Positions 1-8,400 of a stretch of 24,969 nucleotides of DNA are shown here, piece after piece; positions within the stretch are counted from its first letter, which is position 1; each line of letters begins with the position of its first letter. The notes beneath the pieces were generated by a model. The model ran no database searches and was not told the DNA's origin. It saw nothing but the letters and a program-made list of their open reading frames with translations. The stretch is taken from contig JAEYTP010000143.1 in the NCBI GenBank assembly GCA_023433945.1, positions 1 through 24,969 on the forward strand. Reading direction: 5' to 3'. A program made the position numbers and the translations under genes. The DNA is from Bacillota bacterium (lineage in GTDB: Bacteria > Bacillota > Clostridia > Acetivibrionales > DSM-1351).

Positions 1-737
1 ACAGTAAGCGTATCGGATATTTTGGCATACAACTGCTCGTTTGTCATATTGCCTCTATAAATCTGATTATAGACTTCTCCATCCTTTATAAACAGTATAC
101 GGTTTGCAGTGCTTGCAGCCTTGATGCTGTGGGTAACCATCAAAATCGTTTGTCCTTCACTATTGATTGCAGAGAATATATTTAGTAGCTTGTCTGTTGC
201 CTTTGAATCAAGGGAACCTGTAGGCTCATCGGCAAGTATAATTTCAGGGGAAGTAATGAGTGCTCTTGCCACAGCGGTACGCTGCTTTTGTCCACCTGAT
301 ACCTCATAGGGGAATTTGTCCAAGATGTCGCTAATGGCTAGCTTCTTTGCAATAGGAAACAATTTTTCGCTCATTTCATTATGCTTTTTACCTGAAAGTA
401 CTAATGGCAGAAATATATTATCCCTAATTGAGAAGGTATCAAGAAGGTTAAAATCCTGAAATACAAAGCCCAGCTTGTTTCTGCGAAAAGCGGATATTTC
501 CTTATCTTTTATTGATGTAATACTCTTACCATTAAGCACAACATCACCACTAGTTGGTTTATCGAGTGATGCGAGAATATTCAGAAGTGTGGTTTTACCT
601 GAACCTGATTCGCCCATAATGGCTACGTATTCTCCTGATTCTACCGAAAAGTTAACATTGCTAAGTGCTAATACTTGATTACCACCAAAACGCGTAATAT
701 ATATTTTTTTTAAGTTTTTGACCTCCAATAATGGCAT
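1..737 (-). CDS. bceA: BceA-type ABC transporter ATPase, 3' end cut by window edge
   Basis: Cytoplasmic nucleotide-binding subunit of a MacB/BceAB-type transporter, which in Firmicutes removes or senses peptide antibiotics such as bacitracin. About 245 residues are visible; family members are near 250, so only the last few are missing. Seen: Walker A GESGSGKTT (residues 42-50), Q-loop in FVFQDFNLL (91-99), signature SGGQKQR (147-153), Walker B ILADEP with catalytic Glu171, D-loop GSLDS and switch His203. The start at 737 is chosen because GGAGG lies 8 nt upstream; an ATG at 744 is in another frame. The large BceB-type permease expected downstream would lie beyond the left edge. It follows a two-component pair of the Bce class on the same strand, after a gap holding a BceR-type operator, so induction by that pair is inferred. 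The substrate cannot be read from the sequence. Confidence 0.93.
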   Translation of the reverse strand, partial: MPLLEVKNLKKIYITRFGGNQVLALSNVNFSVESGEYVAIMGESGSGKTTLLNILASLDKPTSGDVVLNGKSITSIKDKEISAFRRNKLGFVFQDFNLLDTFSIRDNIFLPLVLSGKKHNEMSEKLFPIAKKLAISDILDKFPYEVSGGQKQRTAVARALITSPEIILADEPTGSLDSKATDKLLNIFSAINSEGQTILMVTHSIKAASTANRILFIKDGEVYNQIYRGNMTNEQLYAKISDTLT

Positions 738-827
738 ATCTCATTCCTCCAAAATCTTGATTATGTATAAATTTTATTAAAATTGCTGATATGCCTCCAT
801 AATTTAACCTTACAAAAATAAATACAA

Positions 828-845
828 CCTTACATTATTGTAAGG
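828..845. promoter_or_regulatory. BceR-type operator upstream of bceA
   Basis: A perfect inverted repeat CCTTACA-TTAT-TGTAAGG lies about 90 bp upstream of the bceA start. It contains TTACA-N4-TGTAA, an exact match to the motif TNACA-N4-TGTAA described for BceR-like regulators. A further half site CCTTACA lies at 808-814, exactly 20 bp away, about two helical turns on the promoter side. The core promoter between operator and gene is not obvious; TTGTAT near 827-822 followed by TAAATT is a weak candidate. The regulator gene 1.1 kb upstream is of the right family, so site and protein support each other. Confidence 0.8.
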
Positions 846-851
846 GGGTGA

Positions 852-934
852 TGCAATTATAGAACCTAGTATTACTATGTTATAGCTAGAGGAGTATGGT
901 GCAATTATAAAATAAAGTATTACTTATAATAGCT
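852..934. repeat. Imperfect direct repeat, two copies, 48-bp period
   Basis: Copy 1 (852-887) and copy 2 (900-934) both begin TGCAATTATA, share AGTATTACT, and end ATAGCT, with scattered substitutions and small gaps between. They fill most of the bceS-bceA gap next to the operator at 828-845. No coding potential is seen. This may be neutral local duplication or extra upstream regulatory DNA. Confidence 0.6.
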
Positions 935-964
935 TTAAGCGTGTTACTACAAAGCAATTTATGG

Positions 965-1948
965 CTACTCGAAGATTGTTTGATAAGAAGATAAATCCAA
1001 AGTGACCTTAGTGCCACCCCCCACAACAGAGGATATTTTCATCTGGTGAGATAGCTTATCAACTATCCTTTTGCATAGATATAGGCCCAGACCTGTTGAT
1101 TTTTTATCCATTCTGCCGTTATAACCTGTGAAACCCTTTTCAAAAATTCTAGGTAAATCTTCCTGGCTAATGCCAATACCCGTGTCTTCTATGACAAGGT
1201 TTTTATTGCCTTCTACAAATATTTTTACAGTACCGTTGCTGGTATATTTGATTGCATTGGACAAAAGCTGTTCTATTACAAATGTAAGCCACTTCTCATC
1301 AGTTATTACTTTTACTTCTAAATCTTTTATTTCTAAACTAACCTTTTTATGAATAAACATGGGTGCGTACTTTTTGACAGCCTGTCTTACAATACTATCA
1401 AGAGAATATTGCTCAAGCTTTAAGTCGGAAGAAATAGAATCAATACGCAGATATTGGAGGACTACCTCTGCATAGCGCTCTACTTTAAATAATTCATGTG
1501 AAAGCTGTGAGCTATAAGTAGAGGGATTAGCCTGCAGAAGCACACTCATTGCTGCGATGGGTGTTTTTATTTGATGAACCCATAGAGTATAAAAGTCTAT
1601 CATCTCAGTTTTACTAGCATCTGATTCCATTATAAGTTTGCGTTGATAGTCAAAAAGATGGTGGATAAGCTCTTGATAATCCTGTTCTATTAGGTCAGCC
1701 GAGCGTGGTAGTTCATCTAGTGTGATGTTAATGCTTTTCATCAAACGGGTAAGGTGCCAATGTTTTTTTGAATACTTTATCAGGTCAAAGATACTTAATA
1801 TAATAATCAGAATCATGCATAATAAGCCTGCATAAAAAACTGCTGCGGTGGGTAGAGAATATAGATAGAAAACTACACAAAAGATTGTGCAGCAAATCAA
1901 AAATATTGCTATTATCATTAACCTATTCCTTAAATAGCTAAGTAGCAT
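965..1948 (-). CDS. bceS: BceS-type intramembrane-sensing histidine kinase
   Basis: Membrane sensor kinase of 327 aa. Two hydrophobic helices (about 11-30 and 34-54) are joined by only a few residues, so there is no extracellular sensor domain. This is the hallmark of BceS-like kinases, which respond to their ABC transporter rather than to free peptide. The DHp motif WVHQIKTP places the phospho-acceptor at His125. The ATPase domain has the N box with Asn231 in NAIKYTS, G1 box DTGIGI (255-260) and G2 box STGLGLY (284-290). The start codon lies one base past the stop of the regulator gene with only a weak ribosome-binding site, suggesting translational coupling. The expected partners are the regulator at 1950-2621 and the ATPase at 1-737 plus its unseen permease. 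Confidence 0.93.
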   Translation of the reverse strand: MLLSYLRNRLMIIAIFLICCTIFCVVFYLYSLPTAAVFYAGLLCMILIIILSIFDLIKYSKKHWHLTRLMKSINITLDELPRSADLIEQDYQELIHHLFDYQRKLIMESDASKTEMIDFYTLWVHQIKTPIAAMSVLLQANPSTYSSQLSHELFKVERYAEVVLQYLRIDSISSDLKLEQYSLDSIVRQAVKKYAPMFIHKKVSLEIKDLEVKVITDEKWLTFVIEQLLSNAIKYTSNGTVKIFVEGNKNLVIEDTGIGISQEDLPRIFEKGFTGYNGRMDKKSTGLGLYLCKRIVDKLSHQMKISSVVGGGTKVTLDLSSYQTIFE

Positions 1949-1949
1949 T

Positions 1950-2621
1950 TTAAATCACCATATATCCTATACCTTTTTTTGTTTCAATAAAGTCATTGAG
2001 ACCAATATCTTCTAACTTCTTACGCAATCTTGTCATGTTTACAGTCAGTGTATTGTCATCAATGAAGCTGTCACTTTCCCACAGCTTAAGCATAAGAGCA
2101 TCACGGGTAACAGCAGTACCTGCGTTTTCCATAAGAATTTGAATCAGTTTGAAATCGTTCTTGGTGAGCTCTATTCTATTATCCTGGAATGTAAGTGTGG
2201 CATCGTTTAGGTTAAGAATAACGCCCTTGTGCTCAATAGCGTTCAGCTGACCGCCAAAGGAGTATGCACGTCTTATAAGTGCCTGAACCTTTGCTGCAAG
2301 CACTGTCAAATCGAATGGCTTAGCAATAAAATCATCTGCACCCATATTCATTGCCATTACTATATTCATGCTGTCACTAGCAGAAGAGATAAATATAATT
2401 GGCACCTTTGACAGCTTTCTTATTTCACTGCACCAATGATATCCATTAAAAAAAGGAAGGCTTATATCTAGTATAACCAGCTGGGGATCATATTCAACAA
2501 AGCGTGACAATATATCCTTGAAGTCAGTAAAAAAGTTTGTCTCGAAATCCCACTTTGCAAGGTGAGTAGCAATTGATTGTGCAATTGTGATATCATCTTC
2601 CACAATTAAAATCTTGTGCAT
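1950..2621 (-). CDS. bceR: BceR-type OmpR/PhoB-family response regulator
   Basis: DNA-binding response regulator of 223 aa, the usual length for the family. The receiver domain (about 1-115) has acidic residues Asp9/Asp10 in ILIVEDD, phospho-acceptor Asp52 in LVILDISLP and Lys101 in AKPFD. The C-terminal winged helix (about 130-223) contains ELTKNDFKLIQIL and the late DDNTLTVNMTRLRKKL helix typical of OmpR proteins. The ribosome-binding site AGGAGG is well placed before the ATG. It is first in a minus-strand cluster with its kinase 1 bp downstream. By family and context it should bind the inverted repeat at 828-845 and switch on bceA. Its own upstream region carries a 26-bp tandem repeat. Confidence 0.93.
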   Translation of the reverse strand: MHKILIVEDDITIAQSIATHLAKWDFETNFFTDFKDILSRFVEYDPQLVILDISLPFFNGYHWCSEIRKLSKVPIIFISSASDSMNIVMAMNMGADDFIAKPFDLTVLAAKVQALIRRAYSFGGQLNAIEHKGVILNLNDATLTFQDNRIELTKNDFKLIQILMENAGTAVTRDALMLKLWESDSFIDDNTLTVNMTRLRKKLEDIGLNDFIETKKGIGYMVI

Positions 2622-2657
2622 TGGTTCCTCCTAATATATTACATGCTTTATTATTCT

Positions 2658-2711
2658 TATGTAATTATACATTGTTTATGTGGTATGTAATTATACAGTG
2701 TTTATGTAGTA
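2658..2711. repeat. 26-bp tandem repeat, two copies, upstream of bceR
   Basis: Two adjacent 26-bp units start at 2658 and 2684 and differ at only two positions. Each contains TATGTAATTATACA and TGTTTATGT; a truncated third start (TATATAAG) follows. On the bceR strand each unit presents TATAAT (2690-2695 and 2664-2669), and the core ATGTAATTATACAT is a near palindrome. No good -35 box is seen at standard spacing. The repeat may hold the bceR promoter or an operator, or may be neutral. Confidence 0.6.
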
Positions 2712-2790
2712 TATAAGCTGCATGGGCTAGGTAATTTGCCATTAACTATTATATCATAATATGGAAGAGGGATGTTTAGGATGTACAACT

Positions 2791-2934
2791 TCAAAATAAT
2801 GAGCACTTCTGCTGAATATGACAATAATCCGTGACGATATCTCCTGCAATTTTATTGAATAACCGCTTATATTTCTTTGGTGGCATCCATTTGAGCCCAC
2901 AGAGTAAATGTTCGTATTTATCATGTTGAACGTA
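2791..2934 (-). pseudogene. Possible remnant of an unidentified gene
   Basis: Between an in-frame TAA (2935-2937) and a TGA (2791-2793) there are 47 sense codons. The translation has a compact, protein-like composition, including GLKWMPPKKYKRLFNKIAGD and two Cys residues near the end (DYCHIQQKC). There is no upstream start with a ribosome-binding site and no matching frame continues upstream. It reads like the C-terminus of a decayed gene. I do not recognise the family, and chance is a real alternative for a frame this short. Confidence 0.25.
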
Positions 2935-2976
2935 TTACTTTTTTCGAGTAAAATTAAAGTTAGAAAATAAAATTAC

Positions 2977-3012
2977 CGGCGATCTGGCACTTTTTACAGC
3001 GCTAGGTCGCCG
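2977..3012 (+). promoter_or_regulatory. GC-rich stem-loop in the leader of the zinc-ribbon gene
   Basis: The arms CGGCGATCT (2977-2985) and AGGTCGCCG (3004-3012) form nine base pairs with one G-U pair when transcribed rightward. The loop contains a T-run. It stands out in AT-rich surroundings and is followed by a second small hairpin (3026-3038) before the start at 3091. No run of U follows, so it is not a standard terminator. It could be a leader structure, a processing site or the scar of an inserted cassette. No known riboswitch was recognised. Confidence 0.35.
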
Positions 3013-3090
3013 TTACTGCTTATTTGAGGGAAATCCTCTTTTGAAAGATCTCCCGACTCTGAAAAAGAAATATCAATAGGGGGGTGCCTA

Positions 3091-3339
3091 ATGAGAAAAA
3101 TAAGAACTTGGACATTGGTCATTACGTTCTTGATTGCCATTATTGATTCGGGCGTTATGTGCTTGAAGATTTATGATGGAGACTACAATATTATCGCAGA
3201 AGCCTACATAGCATCGGCTTGTCTAATTGTTATACTTGTATGTGCCATATCCAAAGTGTTCACAGATAAATGCCCACACTGTGGAAAGATGCGTGTATCC
3301 AACGGAAAGTTCTGCCCACATTGTGGGAAAGAACTCTGA
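3091..3339 (+). CDS. Small membrane protein with C-terminal zinc ribbon
   Basis: Protein of 82 aa with two predicted membrane helices (about 7-25 and 36-56) followed by a cytoplasmic zinc ribbon of the form CPHCGK-x9-CPHCGK. The four cysteines would bind one Zn(II). Such double CPxCG knuckles occur in many small Firmicute proteins of unknown role, so no reaction can be assigned. The start is supported by the run AGGGGGG about 7 nt upstream. It lies 97 bp before a lipoprotein gene on the same strand with its own strong ribosome-binding site, so co-transcription is possible. By eye this pair is somewhat richer in G+C than its neighbours, which would fit acquisition, but I have not computed this. 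Confidence 0.72.
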   Translation: MRKIRTWTLVITFLIAIIDSGVMCLKIYDGDYNIIAEAYIASACLIVILVCAISKVFTDKCPHCGKMRVSNGKFCPHCGKEL

Positions 3340-3436
3340 AAAGACAATATCTTGCCTTCTGGAACGAATGGTACAGGCGCAGAAAAGGAAGTACCTAAGA
3401 GTTAAAATTAGCTATACATAAACGGAGGATAACCCT

Positions 3437-4102
3437 ATGAAGAAATCAATTAGAAATATTTTAATCAGCTCGGCAATAACTATTGCGTTGGTAATGGTTC
3501 TCAGTTTAACAGCTTGCTTTAGCAACGAAAGCGATACAGAAACCAAATCCTTATATGTACAGGGATTGGAAGTGGTTCAGCTTATGTCTGAAATGACACA
3601 GACCGAGGAATATGTGGACATCCATACCGGAAACAGCGAAATCAAAGCAGTCATTGAGAAAATAAGTATTGGCGATTATTCTGCGCCAAAAGCCGTTTAT
3701 TCTATTTCTATTACCGACGAGAATCTTGCGGCAATGACGGAACTAACCAATCTGGACAATGCTTCTGAGGAATTAAAAAACTTCCTGATGCAGAGAGTTC
3801 TGGGCTCCCTGATGACACAAATCAACGGTATGAGTGGAGTTGCAAACTTAGCCGCAGCCAGCGTATGTACCGTTGGAAAAACTTTTGTCGATGAAAATGC
3901 TGATGGCAATGTAATCTATCTGTACACCTATGAAAATGCTACTCCGGTAGCTGTAACTTTCACAGTTGGCGAAGATAAAGCAGTTTCTGCCACTGGTGTT
4001 TTCGTGATGTACGACGGATTCACTTGCGGTTCTGCTGATGAAATTAAATCTTTCTTCAGCGATATTACCATTGAGGTTACAGAGGTTCTTCCTGAAAAAT
4101 AA
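3437..4102 (+). CDS. Predicted secreted lipoprotein, function unknown
   Basis: Protein of 221 aa with a lipoprotein signal: basic start MKKSIRN, hydrophobic stretch (about 8-25) and lipobox LTAC, giving Cys27 as the lipidated residue. It would sit on the outer face of the cytoplasmic membrane. The mature part is acidic and soluble, with no metal-binding or catalytic motif I recognise. The last third (TFTVGEDKAVSATGVFVM) resembles the beta-rich tail of small clostridial lipoproteins. The ribosome-binding site CGGAGG is strong and well spaced. The upstream zinc-ribbon membrane protein is the only close neighbour in the same direction. A chaperone-like, inhibitor or substrate-binding role would be speculation. 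Confidence 0.75.
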   Translation: MKKSIRNILISSAITIALVMVLSLTACFSNESDTETKSLYVQGLEVVQLMSEMTQTEEYVDIHTGNSEIKAVIEKISIGDYSAPKAVYSISITDENLAAMTELTNLDNASEELKNFLMQRVLGSLMTQINGMSGVANLAAASVCTVGKTFVDENADGNVIYLYTYENATPVAVTFTVGEDKAVSATGVFVMYDGFTCGSADEIKSFFSDITIEVTEVLPEK

Positions 4103-4144
4103 AATATGGACATAATGAGGACGGCAAGTATCCTTAATTGAATA

Positions 4145-4164
4145 TCACAACTCTTGAATTGTGA
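4145..4164 (+). terminator. Weak hairpin downstream of the lipoprotein gene
   Basis: TCACAA (4145-4150) and TTGTGA (4159-4164) form a perfect 6-bp stem with an 8-nt loop, about 40 bp after the lipoprotein stop. Only an AT-rich stretch follows, not a clean U-run, so termination would be inefficient. A protein-binding palindrome upstream of corA is an alternative. Confidence 0.3.
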
Positions 4165-4286
4165 AATATACCTTATATTTGATTTAATTGAGGGTAACTT
4201 AATTAATATCATTATTTCGAGGTTTATTTAATTTATATTTTTTTAAAGTTTTTAATAAAATATTAAATCTTTCAAGAGGACTCTTT

Positions 4287-5219
4287 ATGGTAGAAGTATT
4301 TAAAACAATAGATGGACGTCTGTCACGAATAGAAAAGATTGAAGAAGGGGCATGGATTAATCTAACACATCCGACTGAAGAAGAAATTGCGGATGTGCAG
4401 CAGCTTCTCAGCATTGAAACAGACTTTCTAAAAGCTCCATTAGATGAGGAGGAGCGATCAAGAATTGAAAGCGATAATGGTCAGACACTTATCCTTGTTG
4501 ATGTTCCCGTAATAGAGAAGGAAGGCAACAAGAGCATATACACTACTATTCCATTAGGAATTATTCTCATAAAGCATGCGATTGTGACGGTATGCTTAAA
4601 AGAGAATACCATTATCAGAGACTTTGTGGACGAGAGGGTAAAATCCTTTCTGACGCAGTATAAAACCAGATTTGTTTTGCAGATTCTATACAGGAATTCT
4701 GTGAGGTATCTTCAGTTTCTGAGACATATTGAGAAGATTAGCAATAAAATCGAGAAGGACCTCCACCGTTCTATGAGGAACAAGGAATTGATACAGATGC
4801 TAAGGCTAGAAAAGAGCCTTGTGTACTTTTCTACATCCCTTAAGTCAAATGAAGTGGTGCTAGAAAAGCTTATGAAATACGAATATATTAAGTATTATCC
4901 TGAAGATACAGACCTTCTTGAAGATGTAATTATCGAAAACAAGCAGGCTATCGAGATGGCAAATATATATAGCAGTACCCTTAGTGGAACAATGGATGCA
5001 TTTGCATCAATTATTTCAAATAACCTCAACATAGTGATGAAGTATCTTACATCTGTAACCATAATAATGGCTATACCTACAATGCTATCAGGCTTTTTTG
5101 GCATGAACGTACCCATACCCTTAAGTAATAATGCAAATGGATTCTGGATAATAGTAGCCATGACCATAGTTATTTGCATTTTAGCAATTTTATTCCTAAA
5201 TAGAAAAAATATGTTTTAG
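4287..5219 (+). CDS. corA: CorA-family divalent metal ion transporter
   Basis: Magnesium or related divalent-cation channel of the CorA family, 310 aa, near the usual 310-350. The N-terminal two thirds form the cytoplasmic alpha/beta funnel with a long helix, including TQYKTRFVLQILYRN and the following charged helices. The C-terminus has two membrane helices (about 251-270 and 285-303) bracketing the selectivity motif GMN (residues 272-274, in FFGMNVPIP). The periplasmic loop has Asn-rich PLSNNANGFW rather than the common MPE motif after GMN, which is frequent in the divergent Firmicute branch. The start follows AGAGGA at suitable spacing. It appears monocistronic. Co2+ or Ni2+ cannot be excluded as substrates. 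Confidence 0.93.
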   Translation: MVEVFKTIDGRLSRIEKIEEGAWINLTHPTEEEIADVQQLLSIETDFLKAPLDEEERSRIESDNGQTLILVDVPVIEKEGNKSIYTTIPLGIILIKHAIVTVCLKENTIIRDFVDERVKSFLTQYKTRFVLQILYRNSVRYLQFLRHIEKISNKIEKDLHRSMRNKELIQMLRLEKSLVYFSTSLKSNEVVLEKLMKYEYIKYYPEDTDLLEDVIIENKQAIEMANIYSSTLSGTMDAFASIISNNLNIVMKYLTSVTIIMAIPTMLSGFFGMNVPIPLSNNANGFWIIVAMTIVICILAILFLNRKNMF

Positions 5220-5280
5220 AATGTGCTTAAATACGGCATTTATATCATTACGTTTTCTTTACAATAAGCATTGTAACTAA

Positions 5281-5308
5281 GTTAAAAATCTAGTTATGTC
5301 GATATAAT
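5281..5308 (+). promoter_or_regulatory. Candidate SigA promoter for the FN3/SLH gene cluster
   Basis: TATAAT at 5303-5308 is a perfect -10 box about 100 bp upstream of the start at 5407. At 16-bp spacing the upstream hexamer is GTTAAA (5281-5286), a poor -35. The AT-rich leader that follows shows no clear secondary structure. No terminator was found between corA and this site. Confidence 0.35.
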
Positions 5309-5406
5309 AGATAACTATTGCTGTCATGTTTTGTAAATGATAGATTTTAAATATTAAATATCTTTATGTTTAAATTAAAGATAGTAGTGCTTTTAGGGGG
5401 AAACTT

Positions 5407-8400
5407 ATGAGACCAATTCGTACTAGAAACAAGCTAATATCAGCCATTATTATTATCAGTATTCTGCTTCCTATGTTCACAACAGTGCTTACGCCAGTAT
5501 TTGCAGCAACAGCGTCTATAAAAGTATATATTGATAAGTATGACAAGTCTACAGGGACTGTTAATATAAGGTGGGATGCTGTTCCAAATGTAACTAGCGG
5601 AACAATAGAATACCATGTGCCAACAGGAGTTGGTAGCAATTATGAGACTATTAATACCCCAATAGATATTACTAAAAATACTGCTACTATTGAAAATATA
5701 AAGGCAGATATAATTTATGATTTTCGCATACAGTTAACTGATAGAAATGGACAGAACTTTAGTGGGATACAGTATTTTCTCTCACAAGTATCCTTCTTTT
5801 CAGAGCAGGTAGACCAACAGCCAGTTAGTGTTGATGGAGGTGGCGTAGAATCAGGAGTATTACCTTCGCTAAAGCTTACATGGAATATGCCTATGGTATT
5901 TAATGGCACCAGAATGGAATACGCAAATCAATCTCTTTCTATAATGGATGCTTCTATTAGGAAGCTGAACTTCAGCATTAATCTCAAAACAAACAAGGCA
6001 TTAGCAAGCATAAGTGTCAAGATGGATGATGCGGGTAGTTATACTGCAAGCATCTCTGGCGATACCAACCTTGCAAGGTATTCAAGGGTTAAGTGGGACC
6101 CGGTAAAGGGACAGTTATCATTTTACATATTAGGAGTTAAGGATGCATCCACACTAGCACCTTCAATTGATGCAATCAGAAATCCTGCGACAGGAGCAGA
6201 TATATTACCACAGCCAATTTCAGCTGCAGGAGACAATTGGTTTGTTTTACCGCATTCCGAAATTCTGCCTGGCACCGTATATCAAATGACTATGAACACT
6301 ATGTTCCTCAGTAGTTTAGACCAATATGTGGGCACTGTTGCAGAAGGCCTTACAGAAAATCCACTTTCAGGTCCAGTAGATTATACATATACACCCATCC
6401 GGTTTATGTTGACTAAGGATTCCTTTGATAATGTGTATGTTCGAATATATCGCATCAGTCAGGGAAATGTGAGTATCCCTAGATTGTACTACGAAGTTCA
6501 GACCAGTAATGTTCCTTCCGATCAAGACACAAGCTGGACAGTCAGAAAAAAGCTGGATGATACCTATTTTAGCGGTGAGTATGCCATAACAGTTGTTTCA
6601 GGCATGAATCCCCTAAATACCGTCTACTATCGTATCGCTGTAAAATCAGACAGTGTTTCCGACAGACTGATGTCTCTTAAAATGCCATATAAGATGAGTG
6701 ATGACGTTGCTAGACCACCGGTTCCTAGGAATATTAGTGTTACGAAGGTTGACCTTGCACTGCCAACTTCTTCGGTAATAACTGACAAGTCCTCAAACAT
6801 TACTATTTCATGGGATAAACCGGCAAACTGGGAACAGATAAAAGGACAATTACAAAACGATATATATTATCATTTCCTTTTAAATATAGATCCGAAGGAA
6901 CTGGACTTAAACCCACCCCCGATGCTTCAGGCAAATGGTAAGGACTACGGCTTGTTCCCGGTTAAGTATAGGCTTGTGAAAGCTGTTAGCGCAAATTCAC
7001 CTAACATTGTAGACAGTGGTTCAAAGCTTACATATACTATCAAGGGTTATGAACTGTTCAAGGGTGAGGATGAAAATGGAACATCCTTTACAATGCAGAA
7101 TGCTGAAAACTATCCCTCATACCTATTACCAAATAAAACATACTATATGCAGATGTACACTACACTTGCAACGGACAGGGATACTACAAATACCTCCAAA
7201 ATGTCCGACAGGTCTCTAATAACTAGCTTTACTACTCTGTCACCAACAGGCAGAGATGTTCCTATCCCTAAGTATCTTGAATGGGTAGAAACAACTGTTA
7301 AACCAACAAGTGTAACTGATCCTGCTGAAGCTACCATAAAAATACGTTTTGACGATTTGACGATTGAATGGCCCAACTACACGACAAATCCAAGTACTAA
7401 TGATGCCATGTTTTATGATGTCTATATGTCAAACAGGCCGGACTCAAATTCAGGAGTACTTATAGGGTCAACAGATCCTTCATTTATTGGGGATGTTGAA
7501 TTTACAAAGCAGGTTTTAGGTACTACGACGTGGGTTTATGCTACAATTAATAAGTTTACTACATCCAGAAATGTAGCAGCTTTTGGGAAGTCTCTTTCAC
7601 CAAACTCTACCTACTATTTCTATATAAAGGTACGTTTGAAAATGGTGAATGAGAACACTGAAAAAGAGTCACTTAGTACTCAGTTGCTTTCAGTTACGAC
7701 ACCTACGGGAGAAGCAGGTAAACCCGATGACGATGCAAAAAGACCATTAGCGCCATCTGATTTTGCCATTGCAATAGACCAAAATGGTAATCCTATGGTA
7801 ACAGGGCAAACAGTTACCTTTGAATGGACAGTAAAAGAGAATACAGCAGCATATGATTTGATCAGCACTACTGACTTTGTGCAACCTGATGCATTGATTA
7901 CAGATCCGAATATCATGCTAGACCCTACTTATTTAAGCTTTATTAGCGCATTTGGGAATAAGGATAACAATATTGATAACAACAAAGACAAGCTTACACT
8001 CGATCCTAATTTCTCACCGCTGCCAGCAAATTTTGAATACAACAGCGTTACAAAGAAATGTAGATATACAATAAATACCTGGCTTTACCCAAACAAGATT
8101 TATTACTTCAGTATACGCTCGCAAACAACAGATTCAAAGGGTGTTCGTTCTAGCGTATGGATTTCCATACCTGTTACTACATCACTTATTGAAAGCCCTA
8201 CGCAGCTACAAGTAATTAATGATTGTGAGTTACCTTTTTACTGGTATGATACAATGCCAAACACAACGACTGAAAGTTATAAAATACTGCTAAAAGCTCT
8301 AGGTCAAGCGGATTATACCGTGATACCAAAATCACAGTATTCCATTGTAAAGGACGGAAGCATCTTATATGGAAGGTTATTTAAGCTAAAGCCCAATACA

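Larger units (their letters stand above)
2622..3090. other. 469-bp gap between bceR and the zinc-ribbon gene
   Basis: This divergent gap separates the minus-strand Bce module from plus-strand genes. It holds, in order, a 26-bp tandem duplication (2658-2711), an AT-rich stretch, a 48-codon open fragment on the minus strand without a plausible start (2791-2934), a GC-rich hairpin (2977-3012), a small hairpin GAGG-GAAAT-CCTC (3026-3038) and the G-rich ribosome-binding site before 3091. I see no complete gene, tRNA or insertion sequence. Confidence 0.7.

Noticed and set aside
742..744. Alternative ATG for bceA at 744
   Set aside because: It is out of frame with the ABC ATPase reading frame; ATG 737 is in frame and 8 nt from GGAGG.
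2971..3040. Known riboswitch or T-box in front of the zinc-ribbon gene
   Set aside because: I could not match the hairpins to any conserved riboswitch core or T-box motif, and there is no terminator/antiterminator pair.
3227..3421. Overlapping 64-aa plus-strand frame across the zinc-ribbon gene
   Set aside because: It is a shifted frame of the zinc-ribbon gene with no ribosome-binding site and no recognisable protein.
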